Source: Arthrobacter globiformis NBRC 12137 (GTDB lineage Bacteria; Actinomycetota; Actinomycetes; Actinomycetales; Micrococcaceae). From it: a stretch of 41,057 bases of DNA. Below are positions 24,590 through 33,408 of the stretch, in pieces. The stretch spans positions 1-41,057 of the forward strand of contig NZ_BAEG01000020.1 in assembly GCF_000238915.1 (NCBI RefSeq), read 5' to 3'. The notes below the pieces were generated by a model that was not told the origin of the DNA, made no database searches, and saw only the letters and a list, made by a program, of their open reading frames with translations. Position 1 is the first letter of the stretch. Every line of letters begins with the position of its first letter. A program made the position numbers and the translations under genes.

Positions 24590-25780
24590 ATGAGCGCCAC
24601 CACGGCCGAGCAGACCCGGCTCTACGCTGTGGCTGACTGGTACGACGCCGAAGCCCTGCTCACAATCGAGGAGCGCCAGGTCCTCGCGCGGCTCCGGGAG
24701 TTCCTGGACCGCGAGGCCGGGCCGCTGCTGGCCGACTTCTGGGAGCGCGGCGAATTCCCGGAACAGCTGGCGCAGCCGCTCATCGGCCTCAATCTTATGG
24801 AGCCATTCGAGGCACCCGCCCGCGGCATCTACCAGGGCTTCCGGATCTTCGAGCTCGCCCGCACGGACGCTTCGCTCGCTACTTGGTACACCGCCCAGGC
24901 AGGTCTCTTCCGGACAGCCATCCGCGTCGGCGCCTCACCGGAGCAGCAGCGCGAATGGATGCCCAAAGTCATCGACTTCTCGCTCAAGGGCGTGTTCTCC
25001 CTGACCGAGCCGGAATCCGGCTCGGACATCGCGGGCGGGCTGGCCACCACCGCACACCGGCGCAGCGACGGCAGCTGGGTGCTGAACGGCGCCAAGCGCT
25101 GGATCGGCGGCGCTGCCACGGCCGATGTGCTCGCCGTGTTCGCACGCGACGTGGCGGACGGGCAGGTCAAGGCCTTCCTCGTCGACCGGAAATCCGACGG
25201 CGTGACGCTGGACAAAATCCACGGCAAGACCTCGCTCCGGATGATGCAGAACGCCCACATCACGCTCGACGGCGTGCGGGTGCCCGAAGCCATGCGGCTG
25301 CACCACGTGAACTCGTTCCGCGACGTCGCAGCGATGCTCCGGGCCATGCGATCGGACGTCGCCTGGATCGCCGCCGGCATCCAAGCCGGGGCATTCGAAG
25401 CGGCCCTGCGGTACATCACCGAACGCACCCAGTTCGGCCGCCCGCTGGGTTCCTTCCAGCTGGTCCAGGAAAAGCTCGCCCGGATGCTCGGCAACGTCAC
25501 GGCCAGCCTGTCCCTCGTGGTCCGGCTGACCGAACAGCAGGCCAAGGGCATCTATCGCGACCAGGACTCGGCCCTGGCCAAGATGCAGACCAGCCTGTTC
25601 ATGCGCGACACCGTCGCACTGGCCCGCGAAGTGGTGGGCGGCAACGGCATCACGCTCGCCTCCGACGTCGCCCGTTTCCACGCCGATGCCGAAGCCGTCT
25701 ACTCCTACGAAGGCACGCACGACATCAACGCCCTCATCATCGGCCGCGCCCTCACCGGGGAAAGCGCCTTCACCCGCTAA
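24590..25780 (+). CDS. Acyl-CoA dehydrogenase (glutaryl-CoA dehydrogenase-like)
   Basis: The 396-residue flavoprotein shows the FAD/substrate motifs FSLTEPESGSDIAGG and WVLNGAKRWIGG in the middle domain, the ERTQFGRPLGSFQLVQ helix, and the catalytic Glu in AVYSYEGTHDIN near the C-terminus. The arrangement resembles the glutaryl-CoA dehydrogenase/ACAD8-like group. In this operon it would desaturate a saturated arylpropanoyl-CoA to the cinnamoyl-CoA form, widening the pathway to dihydro acids. The start follows the amidohydrolase stop by one base (TGAGATG). Confidence 0.88.
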   Translation: MSATTAEQTRLYAVADWYDAEALLTIEERQVLARLREFLDREAGPLLADFWERGEFPEQLAQPLIGLNLMEPFEAPARGIYQGFRIFELARTDASLATWYTAQAGLFRTAIRVGASPEQQREWMPKVIDFSLKGVFSLTEPESGSDIAGGLATTAHRRSDGSWVLNGAKRWIGGAATADVLAVFARDVADGQVKAFLVDRKSDGVTLDKIHGKTSLRMMQNAHITLDGVRVPEAMRLHHVNSFRDVAAMLRAMRSDVAWIAAGIQAGAFEAALRYITERTQFGRPLGSFQLVQEKLARMLGNVTASLSLVVRLTEQQAKGIYRDQDSALAKMQTSLFMRDTVALAREVVGGNGITLASDVARFHADAEAVYSYEGTHDINALIIGRALTGESAFTR

Positions 25781-25887
25781 CTGAAGCACCACCAACCCAA
25801 ACGCGATGGCGGCAGCACCGCGCCGCCGTCGTACTTCCGCAACCCCAAACTTCCGCAACCAAAAACCATCGCCCAAGGAGGCACCCC

Positions 25888-26343
25888 ATGCCCAACCTCG
25901 TCGTCGACTTCGACAAACTGCTCACCCTCGCCGGCACCGACCTCGGCGTCACCGAATACCGCGAAATCACCCAGGAACAGATCAACAAATTCGCCGACGC
26001 CACGGGCGACGACCAGTGGATCCACGTGGACCCCGAGCGTGCCAAGGACGGCCCGTTCGGCGCCCCGATCGCCCACGGCTTCCTCACGCTCTCGCTCATC
26101 ATCCCGTTCTGGGGCGAGCTGTTCGACGTCGACGGCGTCACCACCAAGGTGAATTACGGCCTGGACAAGGTCCGGTTCACGTCCCCGGTAAAGGTGGGCT
26201 CGCGGATCCGCATGCGGGCCACCATCGCCGAGGTCACCGAGGTCAAGGGCGGCGCCCAGATCAAGGTGTCCAACACCATCGAGATTGAAGGCCAGGAGCG
26301 CCCCGCAGTCGTGGCGGAATTCCTCGCCCGCTTCTACAAGTAA
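25888..26343 (+). CDS. MaoC-type enoyl-CoA hydratase (CouM-like)
   Basis: The 151-residue hot-dog protein has the R-hydratase motif ITQEQINKFADATGDDQWIH with VDPERA, and GAPIAHGFLTLSL, giving the catalytic Asp/His pair and the conserved HG. It adds water across the double bond of an enoyl-CoA such as coumaroyl-CoA. AAGGAGG sits about six bases before ATG 25888. The 107-base gap upstream carries a short direct repeat (ACTTCCGCAACC twice), of no clear meaning. Confidence 0.88.
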   Translation: MPNLVVDFDKLLTLAGTDLGVTEYREITQEQINKFADATGDDQWIHVDPERAKDGPFGAPIAHGFLTLSLIIPFWGELFDVDGVTTKVNYGLDKVRFTSPVKVGSRIRMRATIAEVTEVKGGAQIKVSNTIEIEGQERPAVVAEFLARFYK

Positions 26344-26389
26344 GCAGCTCCCAAACCTCCCCCACTCGCACGTGCAGTAAGGAACAACG

Positions 26390-27742
26390 ATGTCCCAAAC
26401 TTCGCAGCTTCAGACCATGGATGTGACCGCCCGGCGCAGGGAAGCCCGCACTGTCATCGCCTCCAGCTATCTGGGCAGCACCATCGAGTACTACGACTTC
26501 CTGCTCTACGCCACCGCCGCCGCCGTGGTCTTCCCGAAAGTGTTCTTCTCCGGGCTCGACGACTGGGTGGGCGTTGTGGCCGCCTACGGCACGTTCGCCG
26601 CCGGCTATGTGGCCCGGCCTTTGGGCGGCATCATCTTCGGACACTTCGGTGACCGGGTGGGCCGCAAAGGGATGCTGATCGTTTCCATGGCGGTCATGGG
26701 CGTGGCCTCCACCCTGATCGGCGTCATCCCGGACGCCTCGGTGGCAGGCCCGTGGGGCGCCGTCCTGCTGGTGATCCTCCGCGTATTCCAGGGCATTGCC
26801 GTCGGCGGCGAATGGGGCGGAGCGGCGCTGATGGCACTGGAGCATTCCGAGTCCGGACGGCGCGGCTTCGCGGCCTCCTTCGTCAACGCGGGCGCACCCT
26901 CGGGCGCCGTACTGGGCACCCTCATCATGGGCGCCTTCGCCGCCCTGCCCAACGAGCAGTTCCTCTCCTGGGGCTGGCGGGTGCCGTTCCTGCTCTCCTT
27001 CGTCCTGCTGATCGTCGGAATGTTCGTCCGGCTCAAGGTTTCCGAGAGCCCGATCTTCAGGGCCGCCATTGAACAGGAAACGCTGGCAAAGAGCCACGAC
27101 TCTGTGACAGGCACCGCGGCCTCGCGCTTTCCCCTGCTGCAGGTCCTGCGCCGCCCCCGGACGCTGGTCTTCACCATGCTCGCCGGAGCCGCAGGCTTTG
27201 CCCTGCAAGTGGTGATGGCAACCTTCTCGGTGACCTTCGCCGTCTCCAAGGGCGCCGAACGGCAGGGCGTGCTGTACGCCTTCGCCGCCGCCTCGCTCAT
27301 CTCCATTGCGTTTGTGGTGCTGGGCGGACGGCTCTCGGACCGGTTGGGCCGCCGTCCGGTGATGATCGGCGGGCTGGTCCTGTTCATCCTCTACCTCGTG
27401 CCGATGTTCCAGCTGCTGTCCTCGAACAACATCTTCCTGATCTTCGTGGCATTCACCATCGGGCTGATGATCCACTCCACGCTCTTTGGACCCATGGCGG
27501 CGTTCGTCTCCGAACAGTTCGCCACCACCTCCCGTTACACCGGCGCGTCCCTCGGCTACCAGCTTGCAACGCTTCTGGGGGCGGGCTTCACGCCCGGCAT
27601 CGTGGCGCAAATCTTCAAGGACTCGGGCCAGAACACAAGCTCCGTGGCCCTGTACCTGGCCGGAATGTCCGTGGTGTCCATCATCTTCATCCTGCTCACG
27701 CGGGAACCCAAGAACAACGATTTGGAGTCCGCCCGGCTCTAA
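26390..27742 (+). CDS. MFS transporter, metabolite:H+ symporter (MHS) type
   Basis: The 450-residue protein has twelve predicted membrane helices and MHS-family marks: SSYLGSTIEYYDFLLYATAA at helix 1, the loop GHFGDRVGRKGMLI between helices 2 and 3, RVFQGIAVGGEWGGA at helix 4 and the second loop GGRLSDRLGRRPVMI. This family imports carboxylates and aromatic acids with protons. In the operon it is the counterpart of CouT/PhdT and probably brings in the phenylpropanoid acid. It starts 46 bases after the MaoC gene, and AAGGA precedes ATG 26390. Confidence 0.88.
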   Translation: MSQTSQLQTMDVTARRREARTVIASSYLGSTIEYYDFLLYATAAAVVFPKVFFSGLDDWVGVVAAYGTFAAGYVARPLGGIIFGHFGDRVGRKGMLIVSMAVMGVASTLIGVIPDASVAGPWGAVLLVILRVFQGIAVGGEWGGAALMALEHSESGRRGFAASFVNAGAPSGAVLGTLIMGAFAALPNEQFLSWGWRVPFLLSFVLLIVGMFVRLKVSESPIFRAAIEQETLAKSHDSVTGTAASRFPLLQVLRRPRTLVFTMLAGAAGFALQVVMATFSVTFAVSKGAERQGVLYAFAAASLISIAFVVLGGRLSDRLGRRPVMIGGLVLFILYLVPMFQLLSSNNIFLIFVAFTIGLMIHSTLFGPMAAFVSEQFATTSRYTGASLGYQLATLLGAGFTPGIVAQIFKDSGQNTSSVALYLAGMSVVSIIFILLTREPKNNDLESARL

Positions 27743-27784
27743 GCAGCCGCGCAAGGACTAGTTTGAGACAAGAAAGGATGCTCA

Positions 27785-29362
27785 ATGGAAAATTTTGGCA
27801 TCGGCTCGTGGCTGCAACGGCGCCGCCCGAAATCCGGGGACAAGACGGCGCTCATCGCCGGAGACCGGAAACTCAGCTATGAACAGTTCGCCGACCGCAG
27901 CCGCCGGCTTGCCAACGCCCTGCGGGACCGCGGCGTGGCCAGGGGCGACAGGGTGGCCTACCTCGGCGAGAACCACCCCGCCTTCCTGGAGACCCTCTTC
28001 GCCTGCGGCCAGCTGGGCGCAATCTTCGTTCCCCTGAACAGCCGGCTCGCACCGCCGGAAATCAGGTTCCAGCTGGACGACTGCTCCGCCGCCGCTCTGG
28101 TTTACGCCGGGGACCTGGCCACCCTGGCCCGGGCGGCGGCCGAGGGGACGGCGCTCTCCAACCTCATCGCCGTCGACGGCACCCAGACCGACGGCGGCAC
28201 GGCCGTTGGCGGCGGCCCCGTGCCCAACGCGGCAGCCGAGGACTATGAAGCCGTCGTGGCATCGGGCAGCACCGAGCCCATCGACGAAGCCGTCACCCTG
28301 GACGACGGCGCCATGATCCTCTACACCTCCGGAACCACTGGCAACCCCAAGGGCGCCCTGCTCACGCACGGAAACATCACCTGGAACTGCATCAACGTCA
28401 TCACCGATTTCGACTTCGCCTCCACCGACGTTGCCCTGATGATCTCCCCGATGTTCCATGTGGCATCGCTGGACATGGGGGTCCTGCCTACCCTGCTCAA
28501 GGGCGGAACCGTGATCCTCGAGCCCAGGTTCGATCCGCAGCGGACCCTGCAGCTCATCGAACGCCACCGGGTGACCACCATCAGCGGGGTGCCCACCACC
28601 TACCAGATGCTCTGCGAGCACCCGGAATGGCCGACGTCCGACATCACCTCCCTGAACAAGCTCACCTGCGGCGGATCCGCCGTCCCGCTGCGGGTCCTGG
28701 AAGCCTACGAAGCCCGGGGACTGCGTTTTTCGAACGGCTACGGCATGACGGAAACCGCCCCGGGGGCCACCACCCTGCCCGCCTCCCGGTCCCGGGACAA
28801 GGCAGGCTCCTCTGGCCTGCCGCACTTTTTCACCGACGTGAGGATCGCCGACCCCGCCGGTGGTCCGGTCCAGCAGGGCACCGTGGGCGAAATCCAGATC
28901 AAGGGCCCCAATGTCATCCGCGAATACTGGAACCGGCCGGACGCCACCGCCGGGTCCTACGCCGACGGCGGCTGGTTCAAGTCCGGCGACATGGGCTACC
29001 GGGACCAGGACGGGTTTGTCTTCGTTTCCGACCGGCTCAAGGACATGATCATTTCCGGCGGCGAGAACATCTACCCGGCCGAGGTGGAGCAGGCCATCGC
29101 CGAGATCGACGCCGTGGGGAGCGTCGCGGTGATCGGTGTTCCGGACGACAAATGGGGTGAAGTGCCGCGCGCCGTTGTGGTGGTGCGCGAAGGTGCGAGC
29201 CTGACCGAACAGCAGGTCCGGGCACACCTCGACGGCCGGCTCGCGCGCTACAAGATCCCCAAGACGGTGGTGTTCGTCGACGACATGCCGCGCACGGCCA
29301 GCGGGAAGATCCGCAAGAAGGACCTCCGGCAGAAGCTGTTCCCGGACCCGGCGGCTCTGTAG
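27785..29362 (+). CDS. AMP-binding acyl-CoA ligase (CouL-like)
   Basis: The 525-residue ANL enzyme has all adenylation motifs: P-loop YTSGTTGNPKGALLTH, the A5 motif FSNGYGMTETAPG, GWFKSGDMGYRDQDG, the hinge DRLKDMIISGGENIYPAEVE, and the catalytic Lys in RTASGKIRKKDL. It activates a carboxylic acid to its CoA thioester with ATP. As the last gene of the operon, it would supply the thioester that the other enzymes use and that probably induces the MarR regulator. AAGGATG lies before ATG 27785. Its end is convergent with the thiolase gene, with no clear terminator in the 40-base gap. Confidence 0.9.
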   Translation: MENFGIGSWLQRRRPKSGDKTALIAGDRKLSYEQFADRSRRLANALRDRGVARGDRVAYLGENHPAFLETLFACGQLGAIFVPLNSRLAPPEIRFQLDDCSAAALVYAGDLATLARAAAEGTALSNLIAVDGTQTDGGTAVGGGPVPNAAAEDYEAVVASGSTEPIDEAVTLDDGAMILYTSGTTGNPKGALLTHGNITWNCINVITDFDFASTDVALMISPMFHVASLDMGVLPTLLKGGTVILEPRFDPQRTLQLIERHRVTTISGVPTTYQMLCEHPEWPTSDITSLNKLTCGGSAVPLRVLEAYEARGLRFSNGYGMTETAPGATTLPASRSRDKAGSSGLPHFFTDVRIADPAGGPVQQGTVGEIQIKGPNVIREYWNRPDATAGSYADGGWFKSGDMGYRDQDGFVFVSDRLKDMIISGGENIYPAEVEQAIAEIDAVGSVAVIGVPDDKWGEVPRAVVVVREGASLTEQQVRAHLDGRLARYKIPKTVVFVDDMPRTASGKIRKKDLRQKLFPDPAAL

Positions 29363-29402
29363 CGCTACGGTCTCCGGCGGTTCTTGGCTGCTTCCGTCCC
29401 GT

Positions 29403-30626
29403 CTACAGCCGGATGTGGCGGAACAGCGCCGCGGTGCCCATGCCGCCGGCGATGCTGATCATGGCCAGGGCCAATTTTCCCTGCTCAGGAGCGGCCGGTT
29501 CCTGGCGTGCCTGCGCCAGGAGCCGGGTGACCAGCACTGCTCCGGACGCCCCGTAGGCATGCCCCAAAGCCAGCGCCCCGCCGTCGGCGTTGGCCCGGAG
29601 GGCGTCAATCCCCAGGTGGTCCAGGCACGCGAGGGTCTGCGAGGCGAACGCCTCGTTGAACTCCACGAGGTCCACGTCCGCGGCATCCACCGACTGCGCT
29701 GTCAGGAGTCTCGCGGCTGCGGCTGCGGCACCGATGCCCAGCAGCTGCGGTTCCACCCCGGCCGTGTCCGTGCCCAGCACGGCCAGCGCGTCGGCAGTGC
29801 CCAGTTCCCGGGCCCTGGCCAGGGAGGTGATGACGACGGCGGCGGCACCGTCCGCGTCGAAACACGAGTTTCCGGCGGTGACGGTGCCGGACTCCACGAA
29901 CGCTGCGGGGAACCGCGCCATGAGGGCTTCGCTGAGTTTGGGGCGCGGACCGTCGTCGACTGCACCCGAAGCGCCCGGCCCTGGTCCGGCAGCGGCCGGC
30001 AGCGCCACCGTCTCCCCGGCAAACGTGCCCTTGGCCTGCGCTGTCACCGCCCTGCGGTGGCTGCGCAGCGCAAACTCGTCCTGCCGCGCACGGCTGATGC
30101 CATACTCCCGTGCCACGTTCTCGGCCGCGACGCCCATGTCCGGGTCGCCGTGGCTGTGCGGCGCAAACTGGGCGCGGCTGAAGAAGGCGGGCTCGCCGTC
30201 GTCGTTCCGGTGCGCGCGCAGCGGCGCGGTGCTGATGCTTTCGACGCCGCCGGCAAGATATGTGCCACCGCCGGCGGCGACAAGCCGCGAGGCGAGGACG
30301 ATGGCGTCCAGGCCGGACCCGCACTGCCGGTCCACGGTGAGGCCGGGAACGGTGACCGGAAGGCCAGCTTCAAGGGCCGCGAGCCGCGCGACGTTGCCGC
30401 CGGCGCCCACTGCGTTGCCGATCACGACGTCCGCGATCTCGCCCGCGTCCAGTCCCGTTTCGGCGAGCAGCGCCGTGAGGACCGGGGCCAGCAGTTCGTG
30501 GGAGCGCAGGTGCTTCAGTGCGCCGTTCGCCCGGCAGACGGGTGTGCGCAGCGCGGCAATGATCACCGGCGTCCGGTCGTCCGGGAGCTGGAACGCCGCG
30601 CTCCTGGATCCCGTGCTGTTAGACAA
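29403..30626 (-). CDS. Thiolase-like protein lacking the second catalytic Cys
   Basis: The fold and motifs are those of acetyl-CoA acyltransferases. The nucleophile Cys is in VDRQCGSGLDAI (about residue 102). His motifs are VEFNEAFASQ and GHAYGASGAVLV. The C-terminal loop, normally C-x-GGG-x-G, reads MISIAGGMGTA, so the acid/base Cys is replaced by Ser and one Gly by Ala. Activity may be altered or lost. The start is uncertain: TTG 30626 overlaps the stop of the upstream ligase (TTGTCTAA) and suggests coupling, while a GTG at 30692 would overlap further. The pair resembles Bacillus YhfS (thiolase-like) and YhfT (ligase). Confidence 0.8.
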   Translation of the reverse strand: MSNSTGSRSAAFQLPDDRTPVIIAALRTPVCRANGALKHLRSHELLAPVLTALLAETGLDAGEIADVVIGNAVGAGGNVARLAALEAGLPVTVPGLTVDRQCGSGLDAIVLASRLVAAGGGTYLAGGVESISTAPLRAHRNDDGEPAFFSRAQFAPHSHGDPDMGVAAENVAREYGISRARQDEFALRSHRRAVTAQAKGTFAGETVALPAAAGPGPGASGAVDDGPRPKLSEALMARFPAAFVESGTVTAGNSCFDADGAAAVVITSLARARELGTADALAVLGTDTAGVEPQLLGIGAAAAAARLLTAQSVDAADVDLVEFNEAFASQTLACLDHLGIDALRANADGGALALGHAYGASGAVLVTRLLAQARQEPAAPEQGKLALAMISIAGGMGTAALFRHIRL

Positions 30627-32025
30627 GGTGCCGGACCCGGCTGTCGCGGGCTGCGATCCAGTCGAGCAGGAGCCGGCGGCTGACCTTTCCACGGTCCGTC
30701 ACCGGAAGCTCGTCGAGGGCGTAGTACTGCAGCGGCCGCTTGTCCTTGGCCAGCACGTCCTCGAGGCCGGTCTTGAGCTGCGTCGCCGTGACCCCGCCAT
30801 GGGACGGGACAATGCCGGCCACCACGCGCTGCCCGCGGAGGTCATCCTCCATGCCGGCGGCAATCGCGGACGCGACTCCCGGCACCGAGGACAGCGCCAG
30901 CTCCACCTCGTGCGGGTAAACGTTCTTGCCTGCCGTGATGATCATGTCGGCGCGGCGGCCGAGGATGTGCAGCACCCCGCCGGACAGGTAGCCCTGGTCC
31001 CCCACGGTGAACCAGCCGTCAAAGCAGCGCAGCGCCTGACCGTCGTCGCCCCAGAGGTAGCCGTTGCTGACCATGCCGCTTTGGACACTGATGTTGCCTG
31101 CCACCCCATCGGGCAGCTCGGCTCCGGAGTCGTCAAGGATGCGCACCTCGACGCCCGGGAACGGCCGGCCGATCGCGGTGCTTCCGGCGGCGAACGGCTC
31201 CCCCGCGGCGAGTCCGGCGCCGGAGACGAAACTCAGCTCCGACGCGCCGTAGTACTCGAAGATGGTGGCGTGCGGGGCCCACCGGCGGGCCGCCTCCAGC
31301 GTGCGTGCATCCAGCTTCGAGCCTGCACAGATGATGGTCCGGACGCCCGACGCGTCCACGCAGCCCAGCAGGCCGCGTTCGCTGAGCAGCCGCAGCATGG
31401 TGGGTACCAGCACCAGCCGGGTGATCCCGTCGTGCGTGATGGCGGCATGGACATCCCCGACGTCGAAGGACTCGAGCGTGTGGAACTCAGACCCGGCGTA
31501 GAGGCACTCGGCCAGGGCGTACAGGTTGAGGCTGGCAGCCAGCGGGCCCGGTGCCAGTGTTTTGTCCTGCTGGCTGAGCCCGAAAAACTCCATCGAGGCT
31601 TCGAAGGACTGCTGCCAGGAGCGCCGCGAGCGGGTGAACGCCTTGGGCACGGAGGTGGTGCCGGAGGTCAGGCCGATGAGGAACGAGGCTGCCGGATCCC
31701 CGTCCGCCAATTCAATCCCGGCGTTCCCAGGCACGGGACTAACCCCGCTGCCGAGCCGCTGGACGATCTCGTCCCGTAGCGATTCGGGCCACGTGGGGTC
31801 CAGGACCGCGCACTCGCGGTCACCGGCAACGGCAGCGGCGAAGTCAACCGCGAACCGGGTGGAATTGGGCTGGGCAAGGACTGTGACCGCAGCCGTGCTG
31901 CCGGCTGCAGCGGCCTGCGCACCGTCGCGCAGTTCGGCCCAGCTGAGCCGTTTTCCGGCCACGACGACGGCGGTGTCGTCGGGGCGTTCATTGGCCCAGC
32001 GCTGAAGGTTGTTGAGAAATGGCAT
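30619..32025 (-). CDS. AMP-binding acyl-CoA synthetase (YhfT-like)
   Basis: The 468-residue ANL enzyme is shorter than most. Its P-loop is altered to LTSGTTSVPKAFTRS. Other motifs are FEYYGASELSFVS, FTVGDQGYLSGG, RRADMIITAGKNVYPHEVEL and the C-terminal Lys in TDRGKVSRR. The N-terminal domain is reduced, as in Bacillus YhfT. It lies directly upstream of the thiolase-like gene, with overlapping ends, so the two form one unit. Substrate unknown; a medium-chain or dicarboxylic acid is possible. The gene is divergent from the zinc peptidase gene. Confidence 0.85.
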   Translation of the reverse strand: MPFLNNLQRWANERPDDTAVVVAGKRLSWAELRDGAQAAAAGSTAAVTVLAQPNSTRFAVDFAAAVAGDRECAVLDPTWPESLRDEIVQRLGSGVSPVPGNAGIELADGDPAASFLIGLTSGTTSVPKAFTRSRRSWQQSFEASMEFFGLSQQDKTLAPGPLAASLNLYALAECLYAGSEFHTLESFDVGDVHAAITHDGITRLVLVPTMLRLLSERGLLGCVDASGVRTIICAGSKLDARTLEAARRWAPHATIFEYYGASELSFVSGAGLAAGEPFAAGSTAIGRPFPGVEVRILDDSGAELPDGVAGNISVQSGMVSNGYLWGDDGQALRCFDGWFTVGDQGYLSGGVLHILGRRADMIITAGKNVYPHEVELALSSVPGVASAIAAGMEDDLRGQRVVAGIVPSHGGVTATQLKTGLEDVLAKDKRPLQYYALDELPVTDRGKVSRRLLLDWIAARDSRVRHLV

Positions 32026-32085
32026 CGGACCAACTTTACCGGCCTGAACCCGCCACGGCCCTGTGGCAAAGACTATTGTGACAAC

Positions 32086-32982
32086 ATGAGCTTCAATGAC
32101 GGGGTCGAGCTGGACCCATCACAGGTGGAAGACCGGCGCGGCGGTGGAGTTGGCCGCGGCACAAAGATCGGCGGAGGTATCGGCGGCGGCGTCGTCCTGC
32201 TCCTTGCGGCCCTGTTTGGCATCAACCCGCAACTGCTGGGCGGACTGCTGGGCACCGGCGAGGAACAGCCCGCCCAGAGCACGGGAACGGCGCTCACGCA
32301 GTGCAAGCTGGGTTCCGACGCCGACAAGGACCTCGACTGCCGGATTGCCGGGACGGTGAACAGCCTCAACGTGTTCTGGCCGGCCTATCTCGCCGACTAC
32401 AACGTGAAGTACCCGCGGCCGAAGACTGTGCTGTTCGAGGGCGCCACCCGCACCGGCTGCGGCACGGCCACGTCCGAGGTGGGCCCGTTCTACTGCCCGC
32501 CGGACACCACGGCCTACTTCGATCCCGGGTTCTTCCAGGACCTCGTGACCCGCTTCGGCTCCTCGGGCGGCCCGCTGGCCCAGGAATATGTGGTGGCCCA
32601 CGAGTTCGGCCACCACATCCAGAACATCCTTGGAGATCTGGACAAGGCGCAGCAGGATCCGCAGGGCGCGGAGTCCGGCGCCGTCAGGGTGGAGCTGCAG
32701 GCCGACTGCTATGCCGGGCTCTGGACGCGGTACGCCACCACCCAGAAGGACCCGAAGACCGGCAAGCCCTTCCTTGAGCCGCTCACGCAGAAGGACCTGA
32801 ACGACGCACTGTCGGCTGCCTCCGCCGTCGGCGACGACCGGATCCAGAAAGCCGCCACGGGCCGCGTCAATCCCGAAGGCTGGACGCACGGATCCAGCGC
32901 GCAGCGGCAGAAGTGGTTCTACCAGGGCTACAAAACCGGCGACATCAACCAGTGCGACACATTCAGCGCCGCGACACTCTAA
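32086..32982 (+). CDS. YpfJ-type neutral zinc metallopeptidase
   Basis: The 298-residue protein has the HEFGHH zinc motif (His172, Glu173, His176), with a third ligand probably in ELQADCYAGLW. The Gly-rich N-terminus GTKIGGGIGGGVVLLLAALF is a single membrane anchor (about 27-46) typical of PF04228, so the peptidase domain faces outward. Four Cys in the domain may form disulphides. TATTGT seven bases before ATG 32086 could be a -10 of a leaderless message; there is no Shine-Dalgarno. Substrates of this family are not established. Confidence 0.9.
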   Translation: MSFNDGVELDPSQVEDRRGGGVGRGTKIGGGIGGGVVLLLAALFGINPQLLGGLLGTGEEQPAQSTGTALTQCKLGSDADKDLDCRIAGTVNSLNVFWPAYLADYNVKYPRPKTVLFEGATRTGCGTATSEVGPFYCPPDTTAYFDPGFFQDLVTRFGSSGGPLAQEYVVAHEFGHHIQNILGDLDKAQQDPQGAESGAVRVELQADCYAGLWTRYATTQKDPKTGKPFLEPLTQKDLNDALSAASAVGDDRIQKAATGRVNPEGWTHGSSAQRQKWFYQGYKTGDINQCDTFSAATL

Positions 32983-33010
32983 CTGAATCGGCGGCCTAAC
33001 TGAAACGGCA

Positions 33011-33061
33011 GCGGCCGGGCACCTTCGATGAGAAGGTGACCGGCCGCCGTCGTACTTTTTT
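33011..33061. terminator. Bidirectional intrinsic terminator
   Basis: GCGGCCGG (33011-33018) pairs with CCGGCCGC (33040-33047), and CACCTTC pairs with GAAGGTG inside, with one mismatch between. A six-T run follows at 33056-33061 for the plus strand. It lies between the convergent peptidase and sufT genes. Confidence 0.85.
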
Positions 33062-33392
33062 AGATGTTGAAGCCGAGGGCCCGCATCTGGTCCTTGCCGT
33101 CGTCGGTGATCCGCTCCGGACCCCATGGCGGCATCCATACCCAGTTCAGGCGCCACTCGTCCACGACGCCGTCCAGCGCCTTGCCGACCTGCTCCTCGAG
33201 CACGTCGGTGAGCGGGCATGCCGCAGTCGTGAGGGTCATGTCGATCAGCAGGGCGCCGTCATCCTCCGAGTACTTCAGGCCGTACAGCAGCCCGAGGTCC
33301 ACGATGTTGACCCCGAGCTCGGGGTCGATGACATCCTTGAGTGCCTCTTCGACATCCTCCAGCCCGGTGCGGGCTGCGTCGATTTCGGTCAT
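33060..33392 (-). CDS. sufT: SufT / MIP18-family metal-sulphur cluster assembly factor
   Basis: The 110-residue protein of the DUF59 type has DVIDPELGVNIVDLGLLYGL and TLTTAACPLTDVLEEQV, with the conserved Cys that binds or passes on iron-sulphur clusters, and ends WMPPWGPERITDDGKDQMRA. It assists maturation of Fe-S proteins in the cytoplasm. It is the last gene of the suf operon, 16 bases after sufC, and its stop overlaps the T-run of the terminator. Confidence 0.92.
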   Translation of the reverse strand: MTEIDAARTGLEDVEEALKDVIDPELGVNIVDLGLLYGLKYSEDDGALLIDMTLTTAACPLTDVLEEQVGKALDGVVDEWRLNWVWMPPWGPERITDDGKDQMRALGFNI

Positions 33393-33408
33393 GGTCAGCG
33401 AGTCCTAA

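Noticed and set aside
25781..25887. Short direct repeat ACTTCCGCAACC before the MaoC gene
   Set aside because: Only two short copies, no symmetry and no promoter context; probably chance or minor slippage.
26261..27754. 497-codon minus-strand frame opposite the MHS transporter
   Set aside because: His/Gly/Glu-rich shadow typical of the antisense of a high-GC gene. The plus-strand transporter has clear family motifs.
27782..29227. 481-codon minus-strand frame opposite the CoA ligase
   Set aside because: Shadow frame; the ligase motifs on the plus strand are complete.
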